Of a stretch of DNA of 64,000 nucleotides, positions 46,053 to 56,052 are shown piece after piece. The stretch is from positions 1 to 64,000 of the forward strand of contig NZ_CP112875.1 in assembly GCF_029910235.1 (NCBI RefSeq), in the 5' to 3' direction. Position 1 is the first letter of the stretch. Every line of letters begins with the position of its first letter. The position numbers were made by a program, and so were the translations under genes. Source of the stretch: Pseudanabaena galeata CCNP1313 (GTDB lineage Bacteria > Cyanobacteriota > Cyanobacteriia > Pseudanabaenales > Pseudanabaenaceae). The notes beneath the pieces were generated by a model. It searched no databases. It was not told the DNA's origin and saw nothing but the letters and a program-made list of their open reading frames with translations.

Positions 46053-46262
46053 CTTTTAGCTTTTTTGATGAAGAGGCTGTTAGCGATTAGCTTTTAGCTT
46101 TTAGCTTTTTTGTTTTATCGGTCTTGCTAAAAATATACTTGTAATCACTAATCTCCAAAAGCTAAAAGCTAAAAGCTAAAAGCTAAAAGCTAAAAGCTAA
46201 AAGCTAAAAGCTAAAAGCTAAAAGCTAAAAGCTAAAAGCTAAAAGCTAAAAGCTAATCGCTA
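46022..46262. repeat. Heptamer repeat block between cas6 and the four-helix gene
   Basis: AGCTTTT/GTTAGC units at 46030-46115, then an uninterrupted run of about 14 AGCTAAA units (46157-46255) just before the start at 46268. The two halves are partly inverted, so a large hairpin could form. Confidence 0.85.
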
Positions 46263-46267
46263 AAAAA

Positions 46268-46627
46268 ATGAAAGACTTCAAAGAATTAAAAGTATGGCAA
46301 CGCTCTCATCAAATCACCCTCAAAATTTACAAGATTACGGCAAGTTTTCCCAAAGAAGAACTTTATGGTCTAGTTAGCCAAATGCGCCGATCTTCTTCAT
46401 CGATTCCGACAAATATTGCAGAAGGTTGTGGTAGAGGTTCTGATGCTGACTTTGCAAGATTTTTGCAAATAGCAATGGGATCAGCTAGTGAACTGGAATA
46501 TCAGCTATTACTATCTGTAGATCTTGGCTTCATCAATCAAGAAACATACCAAGCCATCAACCCAGAACTAATCGAAACAAAAAGAATGCTCAATTCTTTC
46601 CTACAAAAACTAAGATCCAAAAACTAA
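46268..46627 (+). CDS. Four-helix bundle protein (S23/IVP type)
   Basis: A 119-residue member of the family first found in 23S rRNA intervening sequences: MKDFKELKVWQRSHQITLKIYKITASFPKEELYGLVSQMRRSSSSIPTNIAEG, then FARFLQIAMGSASELEYQLLL. The fold is a pentameric four-helix bundle related to bAvd of diversity-generating retroelements; the function of standalone copies is unknown. It sits between cas6 and cas4, with a heptamer block on each side, as if carried in together with them. Confidence 0.88.
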   Translation: MKDFKELKVWQRSHQITLKIYKITASFPKEELYGLVSQMRRSSSSIPTNIAEGCGRGSDADFARFLQIAMGSASELEYQLLLSVDLGFINQETYQAINPELIETKRMLNSFLQKLRSKN

Positions 46628-46732
46628 CCCCTAAAAGCCAAAAGCCAAAAGCCAAAAGCCAAAAGCCAAAAGCCAAAAGCCAAAAGCCAAAAGCCAAAAG
46701 CTAATCGCTAATCGCTAAAAGCCAAAAGCCCT
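46627..46732. repeat. AGCCAAA heptamer block before cas4
   Basis: A run of about ten AGCCAAA units, then CTAATCGCTAATCGC, ending at the cas4 start. cas4 has no recognisable ribosome binding site because the repeats occupy that position. Confidence 0.85.
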
Positions 46733-47320
46733 ATGAATGAACCAATCCCCATCGCCGCTTTAAACCAATATGCATATTGTCCTCATCGGTGTTGGCGAAT
46801 GTTTTGTGCAGGAGAATTTGTTGAGAATCATTACACGATTGAGGGGACAGATCTACATCAGCGCGTGCATACGGTTGGCGAAAATCAACGGGAGGAGACA
46901 TGGCAAATCAGGGCGATCTGGTTAAAGTCGGAACAATACGGATTGATCGGCAAATCGGATTTGATTGAAGAAGTTGATGGTAATCTCTATCCCATTGAAT
47001 ACAAACGTGGACATAAAGGGGAATGGGATAACGATGCGATGCAAGTTGTGGCTCAAGCCCTCTGTTTAGAAGAGATGACGGGTAAAACGATTACGAAGGG
47101 CTATGTTTATTATGCTCAAACGCACCAAAGACAAGAGATTGAGATTACATCTGAGTTGCGAGATGAGGCGATCGCAATGATTACCGAAATCTCGCAAATG
47201 ATGGAAACTAGCAAAATGCCTCCTGCTATCTATGGCAATCGGTGTAAAGGTTGCAGTCTGTTTACTCAGTGTGTACCGATGGCGAAGGAAAAGGTTGGGA
47301 AGTATAAAGAGGGCTGTTAG
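46733..47320 (+). CDS. cas4: Cas4 nuclease (adaptation)
   Basis: A 195-residue RecB-type nuclease with an iron-sulfur cluster. The first Cys is in YCPHRCW near 17. The nuclease core is GLIGKSDLIEEVDGNLYPIEYKRG (D, then E-x-K), and the C-terminal cluster cysteines are in CKGCSLFTQC. Cas4 trims prespacers and selects the PAM. Start and stop are both at repeat edges. Confidence 0.93.
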   Translation: MNEPIPIAALNQYAYCPHRCWRMFCAGEFVENHYTIEGTDLHQRVHTVGENQREETWQIRAIWLKSEQYGLIGKSDLIEEVDGNLYPIEYKRGHKGEWDNDAMQVVAQALCLEEMTGKTITKGYVYYAQTHQRQEIEITSELRDEAIAMITEISQMMETSKMPPAIYGNRCKGCSLFTQCVPMAKEKVGKYKEGC

Positions 47321-47488
47321 CTGTTAGCTTTTAGCTGTTAGCTGATAGCTGTTAGCTTTCCCGTCTTTAGGTTCAAAAGCTACTCTCGACTTCTCAATGT
47401 AGTGAAAACGTCTAATTTATTCAAAAAAACAACCACTAAAAGCTAAAAGCTAAAAGCTAAAAGCTAATCGCTAATCGCTAATCGCTAA
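47318..47488. repeat. Heptamer repeats between cas4 and cas1
   Basis: GCTGTTAGCTTTTAGCTG-type units at 47315-47360 and AGCTAAA units then GCTAATC units at 47428-47488. About 65 bp of ordinary sequence lies between them. No gene in this 177-bp gap. Confidence 0.85.
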
Positions 47489-47497
47489 ATAAAAACT

Positions 47498-48573
47498 ATG
47501 GGAACTCTCTACATAACTCACGATGATTCGTTTATTGGCAAGACTGATGAGCGTTTGACGGTCAAGGCTGATAAGAAACAGTTGATTGATGTGCCACTGA
47601 TTAAGGTTGAAGGTGTGGTCATCCTCGGTCGCGCCACAATTTCTCCTGCGGCGGTGATAGAACTGTTGGAGCGCAAAATTCCGATGTCGTTTATGACAGG
47701 AACGGGGCGCTTTCTTGGTCGTTTGGAGCCTGAGCTAACTAAAAATATTTTTGTAAGGCGATCGCAGTGGGATGCGGCAGGGGAGACACCGAAGGCAATT
47801 CATATGGTGCAAGCCTTTGTGCGCGGCAAGTTAAAAAATTATCGTGGGTCATTAATGCGGCATCTGCGGGATTATCCTGATAATGATTTACAGAAGGCGA
47901 TTGATGCTCTCGAACGGGCAATTGATTCGTTGGCGGCGATTCAGGCGATCGCTAGTTTGCGAGGTGTGGAGGGGCATGGCAGCGCTGTCTATTGGCAAGC
48001 TTTCCCGAAATTAATTCGCGCTGAAGGTTTTAGCTTTACAACTCGCAATCGCCGCCCGCCCACTGATCCTGTGAATGCGATGTTGAGTTTTGGCTATTCC
48101 CTGTTACGTCATGATGTTCAGGGGGCGCTAAATATTGTCGGTTTCGATCCCTATCTTGGCTATTTGCATACAGAGCGCTATGGTCGTCCCAGTCTTGCCC
48201 TTGATCTAATGGAGGAGTTTCGCCCCTTGATTGTGGATGCGATCCTTACAGATTTTCATGGTTATCTCCAAATAAAGAAATGGAGGAGTTTCGCCCCTTG
48301 ATTGTGGATGCGATCGTGCTGTCGGCTATTAATCGCAAGGCGATCGCGCCCAAGGATTTTACTTCTGAGCCATTGAGTAAGGCGATTTCTCTGTCTAATG
48401 AGGCGAGAAAAGTATTTTTAACGCTGTACGAGCAGAAAAAACAGTCAGAATTTAAGCATCCTGTAATGGGTCGTAAATGTACTTATCAGGAGGCTTTTGA
48501 GCTTCAGGCTAGGCTTTTGGCTAAGTATTTGATGGATGAGACGGATAAGTATCCTCCTTTGGTTTTGAAGTAG
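47498..48573 (+). pseudogene. cas1: Cas1 integrase, frameshifted by a 71-bp repeat-spacer-like insertion
   Basis: Residues 1-249 are normal Cas1: TLYITHDDSFIGKTDERLTV, SLRGVEGHGSAVYW with catalytic Glu158, GYSLLRHDVQGAL...GFDPYLGYLH, and LALDLMEEFRPLIVDAI. A 71-bp insertion (37-bp duplication plus 34 unique bp) then shifts the frame and ends translation at 48301 after 267 residues. The correct C-terminal part (VLSAINRKAIAPKDF...LARYLMDE-like) continues in another frame to 48573. Removing 71 bp restores a 334-residue Cas1, the usual length. Cas1 is the spacer integrase; the truncated form lacks about 85 C-terminal residues and is probably inactive. Confidence 0.9.
48208..48315. repeat. 37-bp direct repeat around a 34-bp unique segment in cas1
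   Basis: AATGGAGGAGTTTCGCCCCT...GATGCGATC occurs at 48208-48244 and again at 48279-48315. The 34 bp between (48245-48278, starting CTTACAGATTTTC) are foreign to cas1. The CRISPR repeat of the adjacent array is also 37 nt and its spacers are about 34-45 nt. Confidence 0.95.
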
Positions 48574-48806
48574 CGATTAGCTTTTAGCTTTTAGCTTTTA
48601 GCTTTTAGCTTTTAGCTTTTAGCTTTTAGCTGTTAGCTGTTAGCTGTTAGCTGTTAGCTGTTAGCTGTTAGCTTTTAGCTTTTAGCTTTTAGCTTTTAGC
48701 TTTTTAATGAAGTTAAAGCTTGAGATTCAGTTGAAATTTATTAGACTTCCTTTTCGTTAATTCTTAAATTAGCTAACAGCTAACAGCTAATAGCTAACGG
48801 CTACCC
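48573..48806. repeat. Heptamer repeats between cas1 and cas2
   Basis: A block of AGCTTTT units, then AGCTGTT units, then AGCTTTT again (48574-48705), and a shorter inverted set of AGCTAAC/AGCTAAT units (48765-48806). No gene in this gap. Confidence 0.85.
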
Positions 48807-48818
48807 CCTTTAATCCCC

Positions 48819-49091
48819 ATGTTCCTAGTCATCTCCTACGATATTTCTGAAGATAAGCGCCGTACTAAGATCCACAAGATCCTGAAGTCCTATGGGCAAT
48901 GGATGCAGTTTAGTGTGTTTGAGTGTGAGCTTACGGATGCTCAATACGCGAAATTGCGATCGCGTTTGAGTAAGTTAATCAAGCCTGATGAGGATAGTAT
49001 CCGTTTTTATACGCTATGTGCTTGCTGTCAGCCTAAAATAGAACGTATTGGCGGTGAACAGGTGCGAGATAATACAATATTTTTCGCTTGA
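48819..49091 (+). CDS. cas2: Cas2
   Basis: A 90-residue Cas2: MFLVISYDISEDKRRTKIHKILKSYGQWMQFSVFECELTD with the ferredoxin-like first strand and Asp (YDI), then DSIRFYTLCACC. It bridges Cas1 dimers in the integrase complex. Intact, but its partner cas1 is frameshifted. Last gene before the leader. Confidence 0.93.
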   Translation: MFLVISYDISEDKRRTKIHKILKSYGQWMQFSVFECELTDAQYAKLRSRLSKLIKPDEDSIRFYTLCACCQPKIERIGGEQVRDNTIFFA

Positions 49092-49359
49092 TTTCTGGTT
49101 CATTGGTTGCGCGAGTTGGTGGATGTTTTTTTAATTGTATGCTGTTTGGTATTTTACAAGTCTTGGCAGGTATGTTTTTGAGGGCGATCGGACGAGTTGG
49201 TCGATTCGCGCAAGTCTGGAATGTGTTGGTAAATATAGTTTTGTATTGGTTGGTGGAAGTTGTAAAATCTGTTCAACAGGTTCAAATCTGCTACAATTTG
49301 TATGGTTCGCGCAAATGTACCTTGAAAACTAAATATGATATGCTTTACAAACGCGGGCG
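49092..49359 (+). promoter_or_regulatory. CRISPR leader
   Basis: 268 bp between cas2 and the first repeat. T-rich, no gene. TACAAT at 49292-49297 could be a -10 box about 60 bp before the first repeat, with TTGAAAACTAAATATG after it. New spacers would be added at its 3' edge. The short frames that cross it and enter the array are not genes. Confidence 0.7.
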
Positions 49360-52300
49360 GATTCAAAGCCTCTGAAACCCTTTTAGGGATTGAAACGAGA
49401 AGCGGATCGAGAAAGTCGTTATCGCTGGTGGCGATTCAAAGCCTCTGAAACCCTTTTAGGGATTGAAACGCTCAAATCAATGCTGAGAAGCAAATAGAGA
49501 CCACTAGATTCAAAGCCTCTGAAACCCTTTTAGGGATTGAAACAAGTCTTCTTTGAGTTTGGATTTATAAGCGTCCGTATTATGATTCAAAGCCTCTGAA
49601 ACCCTTTTAGGGATTGAAACCAGCCTATAAAAACTTTCACGGCTTCACACAAAATGATTCAAAGCCTCTGAAACCCTTTTAGGGATTGAAACGCAGCAAT
49701 TTCAACATCAGCACTACCACAAATGAATTTTGCTGATTCAAAGCCTCTGAAACCCTTTTAGGGATTGAAACTTTTATCTCAAGCCAATTGGTACAGGAAA
49801 CCCATAGATTCAAAGCCTCTGAAACCCTTTTAGGGATTGAAACATTGTTTATTACGAATAGGTGACAAAATGGCTTGGTGATTCAAAGCCTCTGAAACCC
49901 TTTTAGGGATTGAAACAGAAAAATCACTGGTTTTTGTTCTAGAAATAAAAGTGATTCAAAGCCTCTGAAACCCTTTTAGGGATTGAAACATACCTTTGAT
50001 CGGCGTGCCATCTTTTAGTGAAACTTTTGTAGATTCAAAGCCTCTGAAACCCTTTTAGGGATTGAAACATCTACCAAGTTGGATTTGGCAGAAAAAGCAA
50101 GGCTGATTCAAAGCCTCTGAAACCCTTTTAGGGATTGAAACTAAACTCATAACTTCTTCACTATCAAGACGTGACAAAGATTCAAAGCCTCTGAAACCCT
50201 TTTAGGGATTGAAACAGGTTAGCTACGGTATTTAGTCCAGCGTCGATAGAGCGATTCAAAGCCTCTGAAACCCTTTTAGGGATTGAAACTCAATAGCTTG
50301 CAATGCTGACAATTGATCTTCGAGATTCAAAGCCTCTGAAACCCTTTTAGGGATTGAAACAAGTGCTGTAAGAGCAAGTTTGATACCCTTTGTACGATTC
50401 AAAGCCTCTGAAACCCTTTTAGGGATTGAAACATCGAACTTAATCTAGAGAATGCCTTGGTGCAATAGATTCAAAGCCTCTGAAACCCTTTTAGGGATTG
50501 AAACAAAGGAAACAAGGGCGTGGTTCTCAATGGACGCGCCCCGAGATTCAAAGCCTCTGAAACCCTTTTAGGGATTGAAACTCTTTGGATGTGCGCTCTT
50601 TAACGAGTGATTGCGGGGTGGATTCAAAGCCTCTGAAACCCTTTTAGGGATTGAAACATAGTTCCAAAACCTCAATATCATCAGGGGATACAGATTCAAA
50701 GCCTCTGAAACCCTTTTAGGGATTGAAACGAAATTGTCCCCCTAGGTTTGGGTGACACAGCATACGATTCAAAGCCTCTGAAACCCTTTTAGGGATTGAA
50801 ACACTCAGGATAGAGGTAAAACTACTGTTGCTGAATTTGCGGGATTCAAAGCCTCTGAAACCCTTTTAGGGATTGAAACTCAATGCCATTGCTAACCCTA
50901 ATAAGATCTTTGGATTCAAAGCCTCTGAAACCCTTTTAGGGATTGAAACTGATCATTGTTTATTGCAGTGCTACGCATAGCGATCGCGCGATTCAAAGCC
51001 TCTGAAACCCTTTTAGGGATTGAAACTTGAATCCCAAGGCGAAGCAATTACTCAAGTATTCGGAACGATTCAAAGCCTCTGAAACCCTTTTAGGGATTGA
51101 AACGAAGAGATCGCAGCTAAGAAGCCCACAGCAGCTAAGGATTCAAAGCCTCTGAAACCCTTTTAGGGATTGAAACATTAACAAGCCGTCAGCATCCCCA
51201 AAGGCGACGCGAAATAGATTCAAAGCCTCTGAAACCCTTTTAGGGATTGAAACATAACGATCGCCTATTTTTATTTGAGTGCTTCGGATTCAAAGCCTCT
51301 GAAACCCTTTTAGGGATTGAAACCTTTTACTCACGCATTCACTCCTTTAAAAGCACCAATTGATTCAAAGCCTCTGAAACCCTTTTAGGGATTGAAACCA
51401 ATCTCGATCCTAATAACTTTCTCATGATGATTAAGATTCAAAGCCTCTGAAACCCTTTTAGGGATTGAAACAGATCGGAATACAGACTCCGTACCATTAA
51501 ACACGCTCTTGATTCAAAGCCTCTGAAACCCTTTTAGGGATTGAAACGCAGTAGCCATGACGTGAATCTCCTTTTAGAATAAGATTCAAAGCCTCTGAAA
51601 CCCTTTTAGGGATTGAAACATCAGGGGAGAATGCAACAACATAGATCGAAGATGTGACAGATTCAAAGCCTCTGAAACCCTTTTAGGGATTGAAACAAAG
51701 CACTTTTTTCTATACTGCATAAGACTTTTAGGTGATTCAAAGCCTCTGAAACCCTTTTAGGGATTGAAACGAATGATTTCACCAAATATACTGCTTTTCC
51801 AATCTGATTCAAAGCCTCTGAAACCCTTTTAGGGATTGAAACAAGATTTTGGCTGTGTTCTCCATGAGGCGCTATAATGATTCAAAGCCTCTGAAACCCT
51901 TTTAGGGATTGAAACAGAGCTTTGTGATTATCAAGTTTACGGCTCTATTTCGGATTCAAAGCCTCTGAAACCCTTTTAGGGATTGAAACCTAGTGACATA
52001 CCCGACACTCATTTTGTAAACAAAGATTCAAAGCCTCTGAAACCCTTTTAGGGATTGAAACATCGTTTTTGCCACTAATCCTGTAGGCGGTGCGGGGATT
52101 CAAAGCCTCTGAAACCCTTTTAGGGATTGAAACCCAGCGATTGTCATCTTTGGTGACTGAGATAAGGTAAGACTGGATTCAAAGCCTCTGAAACCCTTTT
52201 AGGGATTGAAACGCGTCATTTCTTGACCAGTGCAAAGGTGATTGGGATTCAAAGCCTCTGAAACCCTTTTAGGGATTGAAACTTAGTACGATATGGGTTG

Positions 52301-55300
52301 CTCCATTCAATCAAAAAATCACGCGATTCAAAGCCTCTGAAACCCTTTTAGGGATTGAAACGCTACGAAGTAACTCTTGCCAGACTAAATCAAAGATTCA
52401 AAGCCTCTGAAACCCTTTTAGGGATTGAAACTGGATCAGTGACAGATGAAGGAACATCCAAGCTAGATTCAAAGCCTCTGAAACCCTTTTAGGGATTGAA
52501 ACGCTACTCCTAAGCCCACAAACGAAGTAGCTGTAAAGATTCAAAGCCTCTGAAACCCTTTTAGGGATTGAAACTGATCCTCAAGGTGAAAGTAATTTTA
52601 TGACTAAACGATTCAAAGCCTCTGAAACCCTTTTAGGGATTGAAACGCAGCCGCCGAAAAGAGAGCGCAAGAAGCTTTGGAGATTCAAAGCCTCTGAAAC
52701 CCTTTTAGGGATTGAAACATAAGGCGCACCCATCTCTACTCGCTTTAGTGCTTTGGATTCAAAGCCTCTGAAACCCTTTTAGGGATTGAAACACTACCTT
52801 AGTAGCATTTGTGTCTTTAGCTGCTGCTAATTTAGATTCAAAGCCTCTGAAACCCTTTTAGGGATTGAAACTTTAGCTTTAGCTCAATCAAAAATGCTAA
52901 CGATTTGATTCAAAGCCTCTGAAACCCTTTTAGGGATTGAAACTTATGGCTATGGGCTAGAGGCTCCGATAGATACAAGTAAGATTCAAAGCCTCTGAAA
53001 CCCTTTTAGGGATTGAAACGAAAAATTGCGTATGAAAATCACCGTCACACTAAACCGATTCAAAGCCTCTGAAACCCTTTTAGGGATTGAAACCTAGCAA
53101 CTTCTCAAGCTTTGCAGAGCCAATCCTGATTTGATTCAAAGCCTCTGAAACCCTTTTAGGGATTGAAACCCTCAAGAGGTGCAAAATTGGTATGAGAAAC
53201 TAATGGATTCAAAGCCTCTGAAACCCTTTTAGGGATTGAAACCAACCAAATCAAGGTAATCAAAGAACAAATCATCTGATTCAAAGCCTCTGAAACCCTT
53301 TTAGGGATTGAAACATGAGGCTCCCACAGAAGAAGATCCTGACAACTTTGGATTCAAAGCCTCTGAAACCCTTTTAGGGATTGAAACATCATATCTTTTA
53401 ATAGTTGTGGATTCACTGGATGGCAGATTCAAAGCCTCTGAAACCCTTTTAGGGATTGAAACGAGCTGTTTCTAACTTTGCAATATTAGCTAATTCAAGA
53501 TTCAAAGCCTCTGAAACCCTTTTAGGGATTGAAACCCGTTGTAATCTTGCAACGCCTTGCCACTGCGGATTCAAAGCCTCTGAAACCCTTTTAGGGATTG
53601 AAACTATTCAAAACAACCCTAGGACATGGCTGATCTTTGGATTCAAAGCCTCTGAAACCCTTTTAGGGATTGAAACAGAAATCAATCTAGCTCTTATCTC
53701 ATCCCTGACTACGATTCAAAGCCTCTGAAACCCTTTTAGGGATTGAAACTTTGGCTGTGGGAATGCAAAGGGGTAAGGGATAGAGATTCAAAGCCTCTGA
53801 AACCCTTTTAGGGATTGAAACGTTTTACCTCTATCTTGAGTGACAATAAACTGATCAGATTCAAAGCCTCTGAAACCCTTTTAGGGATTGAAACTAATCT
53901 GCGAGAGGGGCGCTACTCCCTCTCAGTGGCGCTGTGTGGGATTCAAAGCCTCTGAAACCCTTTTAGGGATTGAAACCTTGAGCGATTTCCGAGACTATGA
54001 CCAAGGGCGCAAATTCGATTCAAAGCCTCTGAAACCCTTTTAGGGATTGAAACGCAAAGCGAACTCGATCTAGAGTTGCCGAAGCGAGGAAACCCAAGAT
54101 TCAAAGCCTCTGAAACCCTTTTAGGGATTGAAACTTTATAAGCGTAAAAGGCGAAAGCACGATAGAGATCACCGCGATTCAAAGCCTCTGAAACCCTTTT
54201 AGGGATTGAAACGATGGATTGCGGAAATAGAGATAAGCAGATTGAGATTCAAAGCCTCTGAAACCCTTTTAGGGATTGAAACTTGGTTGAGGCTAGATAT
54301 GTAAATCAACTTTACGGATTCAAAGCCTCTGAAACCCTTTTAGGGATTGAAACATTTGCAATTCTATCCGCCTGAGGTGATTGAAACGATTCAAAGCCTC
54401 TGAAACCCTTTTAGGGATTGAAACTATGGCTAATAATGAGGCTTTAGAGCAGAAATTAAAGATTCAAAGCCTCTGAAACCCTTTTAGGGATTGAAACAGA
54501 CCAGATTAGAGACAGCATTCAAACGGTACGGACTCAAGATTCAAAGCCTCTGAAACCCTTTTAGGGATTGAAACTTTTTAGAGAGAGAATAATCAACAGC
54601 TATTACAATTGGGATTCAAAGCCTCTGAAACCCTTTTAGGGATTGAAACGATGATGGGGTAAATATTCTCCCCATAGGAAACAAGATTCAAAGCCTCTGA
54701 AACCCTTTTAGGGATTGAAACTGTCCAAGCGGCGAAACTATTTATCAAGCAAGAGGATTCAAAGCCTCTGAAACCCTTTTAGGGATTGAAACAATGCCTC
54801 TAGCTAAGGCACTTGCTGAGGCGTTGTGATTCAAAGCCTCTGAAACCCTTTTAGGGATTGAAACGAGTCGTAACTCTGACTTTGCCTGCCTCAGGGCATG
54901 ATGATTCAAAGCCTCTGAAACCCTTTTAGGGATTGAAACTCGTCTGGAAGCCCATCGTCCTTATCCTCATCGTCTAGATTCAAAGCCTCTGAAACCCTTT
55001 TAGGGATTGAAACACGCAAAATATTAGAGACTCTATCCTGACTCTTGCGAGATTCAAAGCCTCTGAAACCCTTTTAGGGATTGAAACACCATTACAGAGT
55101 ATGTCAATAATCGCGCCTGACGATTCAAAGCCTCTGAAACCCTTTTAGGGATTGAAACAAGTTTGAGGGAATCGAAGATTCGATATCTCAAATTGATTCA
55201 AAGCCTCTGAAACCCTTTTAGGGATTGAAACATGTGGATAGCTTGCGTGATAACAAGCGATTGGCGATCGCGATTCAAAGCCTCTGAAACCCTTTTAGGG

Positions 55301-55441
55301 ATTGAAACTATTAAAGTAATCAGTCCACTGCTCAGGTTTGGGGCGATTCAAAGCCTCTGAAACCCTTTTAGGGATTGAAACCCATTTGATAATGTTAAGG
55401 CGGCATAGCGCCGCCGATTCAAAGCCTCTGAAACCCTTTTA
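49360..55441 (+). CRISPR. Type I-D CRISPR array, ~82 full repeats plus one truncated
   Basis: The 37-nt repeat begins GATTCAAAGCCTCTGAAACC and ends TTTTAGGGATTGAAAC, the ATTGAAAC end being the usual crRNA 5' handle source. I counted 83 repeat starts; by eye I saw no mutated repeat. Spacers are mostly 34-40 nt, one is 45 nt. Average period is about 74 bp. The leader and cas genes are on the left, so the oldest spacers should be on the right. The last repeat is cut after 26 nt by the Tn3-family element, so the original trailer is missing. Confidence 0.98.
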
Positions 55442-55491
55442 GGGGTAGCTACAGGATACGTGTAAAAACCTGCAAGATAGGCTTAAAAGCG

Positions 55492-55971
55492 TTACCCAGA
55501 CGAGCTTTGAGAAATCAGTTTAGACTTATAGGGAGAACCACAAAAAGGACAGAAGTGATGCTTGAGCGAAGAAATAGTTTGCTGGCAATGAGTACAGCGA
55601 TCGCCAAGTTTCCCCCCACAGAGAAAGCAAAACTTAGCCCTGACATCCATCCACATAGGATCAGCAGGATTGCCAGGAGTCCAGCAAGATGGACAGAACT
55701 TAAGCATAGAAACAGGCTCAATGGAAGTACCACGAGAAACAGCCTCTAAATATTCCACGGGAACTTGCAAAGCCGAAGCCAAACCAGTTTTACTATGAGA
55801 ACTCAGCTTAGCCGTCAGTCCCCGTTCAATCTTGCCCAAACTCTGCAAATGAATCGACGAAATCGCCGCCAACTCCCTCTGATTCAAACCGAGGGAAATT
55901 CGGATACGTTTGACATAGGCAGCCAAGGTTTCACCAGAGTTAGGCGATTTATCACCCTGTAAAATATTCAC
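55492..55971 (-). CDS. XRE-type regulator with zinc ribbons (transposon copy 2)
   Basis: Same 159-residue sequence as 17087-17566: XRE helix-turn-helix followed by four Cys pairs. GTG start, divergent from the recombinase gene. The shared intergenic region contains the candidate recombination site 55981-55997, so binding there could regulate both genes. Its stop lies about 50 bp from the transposon end. Confidence 0.8.
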   Translation of the reverse strand: MNILQGDKSPNSGETLAAYVKRIRISLGLNQRELAAISSIHLQSLGKIERGLTAKLSSHSKTGLASALQVPVEYLEAVSRGTSIEPVSMLKFCPSCWTPGNPADPMWMDVRAKFCFLCGGKLGDRCTHCQQTISSLKHHFCPFCGSPYKSKLISQSSSG

Positions 55972-55980
55972 AAAATAGTG

Positions 55981-55997
55981 TTTAAAAGTATGTTTAT
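55981..55997 (+). other. Candidate recombination core site (XRE side)
   Basis: TTTAAAAGTATGTTTAT, followed by ATAGAAAACTATACTATC. It is repeated with two mismatches at 56990-57006 on the other side of the recombinase gene, in the same orientation. Confidence 0.45.
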
Positions 55998-56052
55998 AGA
56001 AAACTATACTATCAACAGATTATATAACTCACCGCATTAACTAGCTGATAAA

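Noticed and set aside
48280-48573. Separate 97-residue gene beginning MEEFRPLIVDAIV
   Set aside because: It is the C-terminal part of cas1; its apparent start lies in the second copy of the 37-bp duplication.
49088-49375. 95-codon and 65-codon frames after cas2
   Set aside because: They run through the AT-rich leader into the first repeat; composition is not protein-like and no ribosome binding site is seen.
53456-54182. Open frames inside the CRISPR array (90 codons plus strand, 79 codons minus strand)
   Set aside because: They translate the repeat itself (FKASETLLGIET and its reverse-frame equivalent) and random spacers. No gene.
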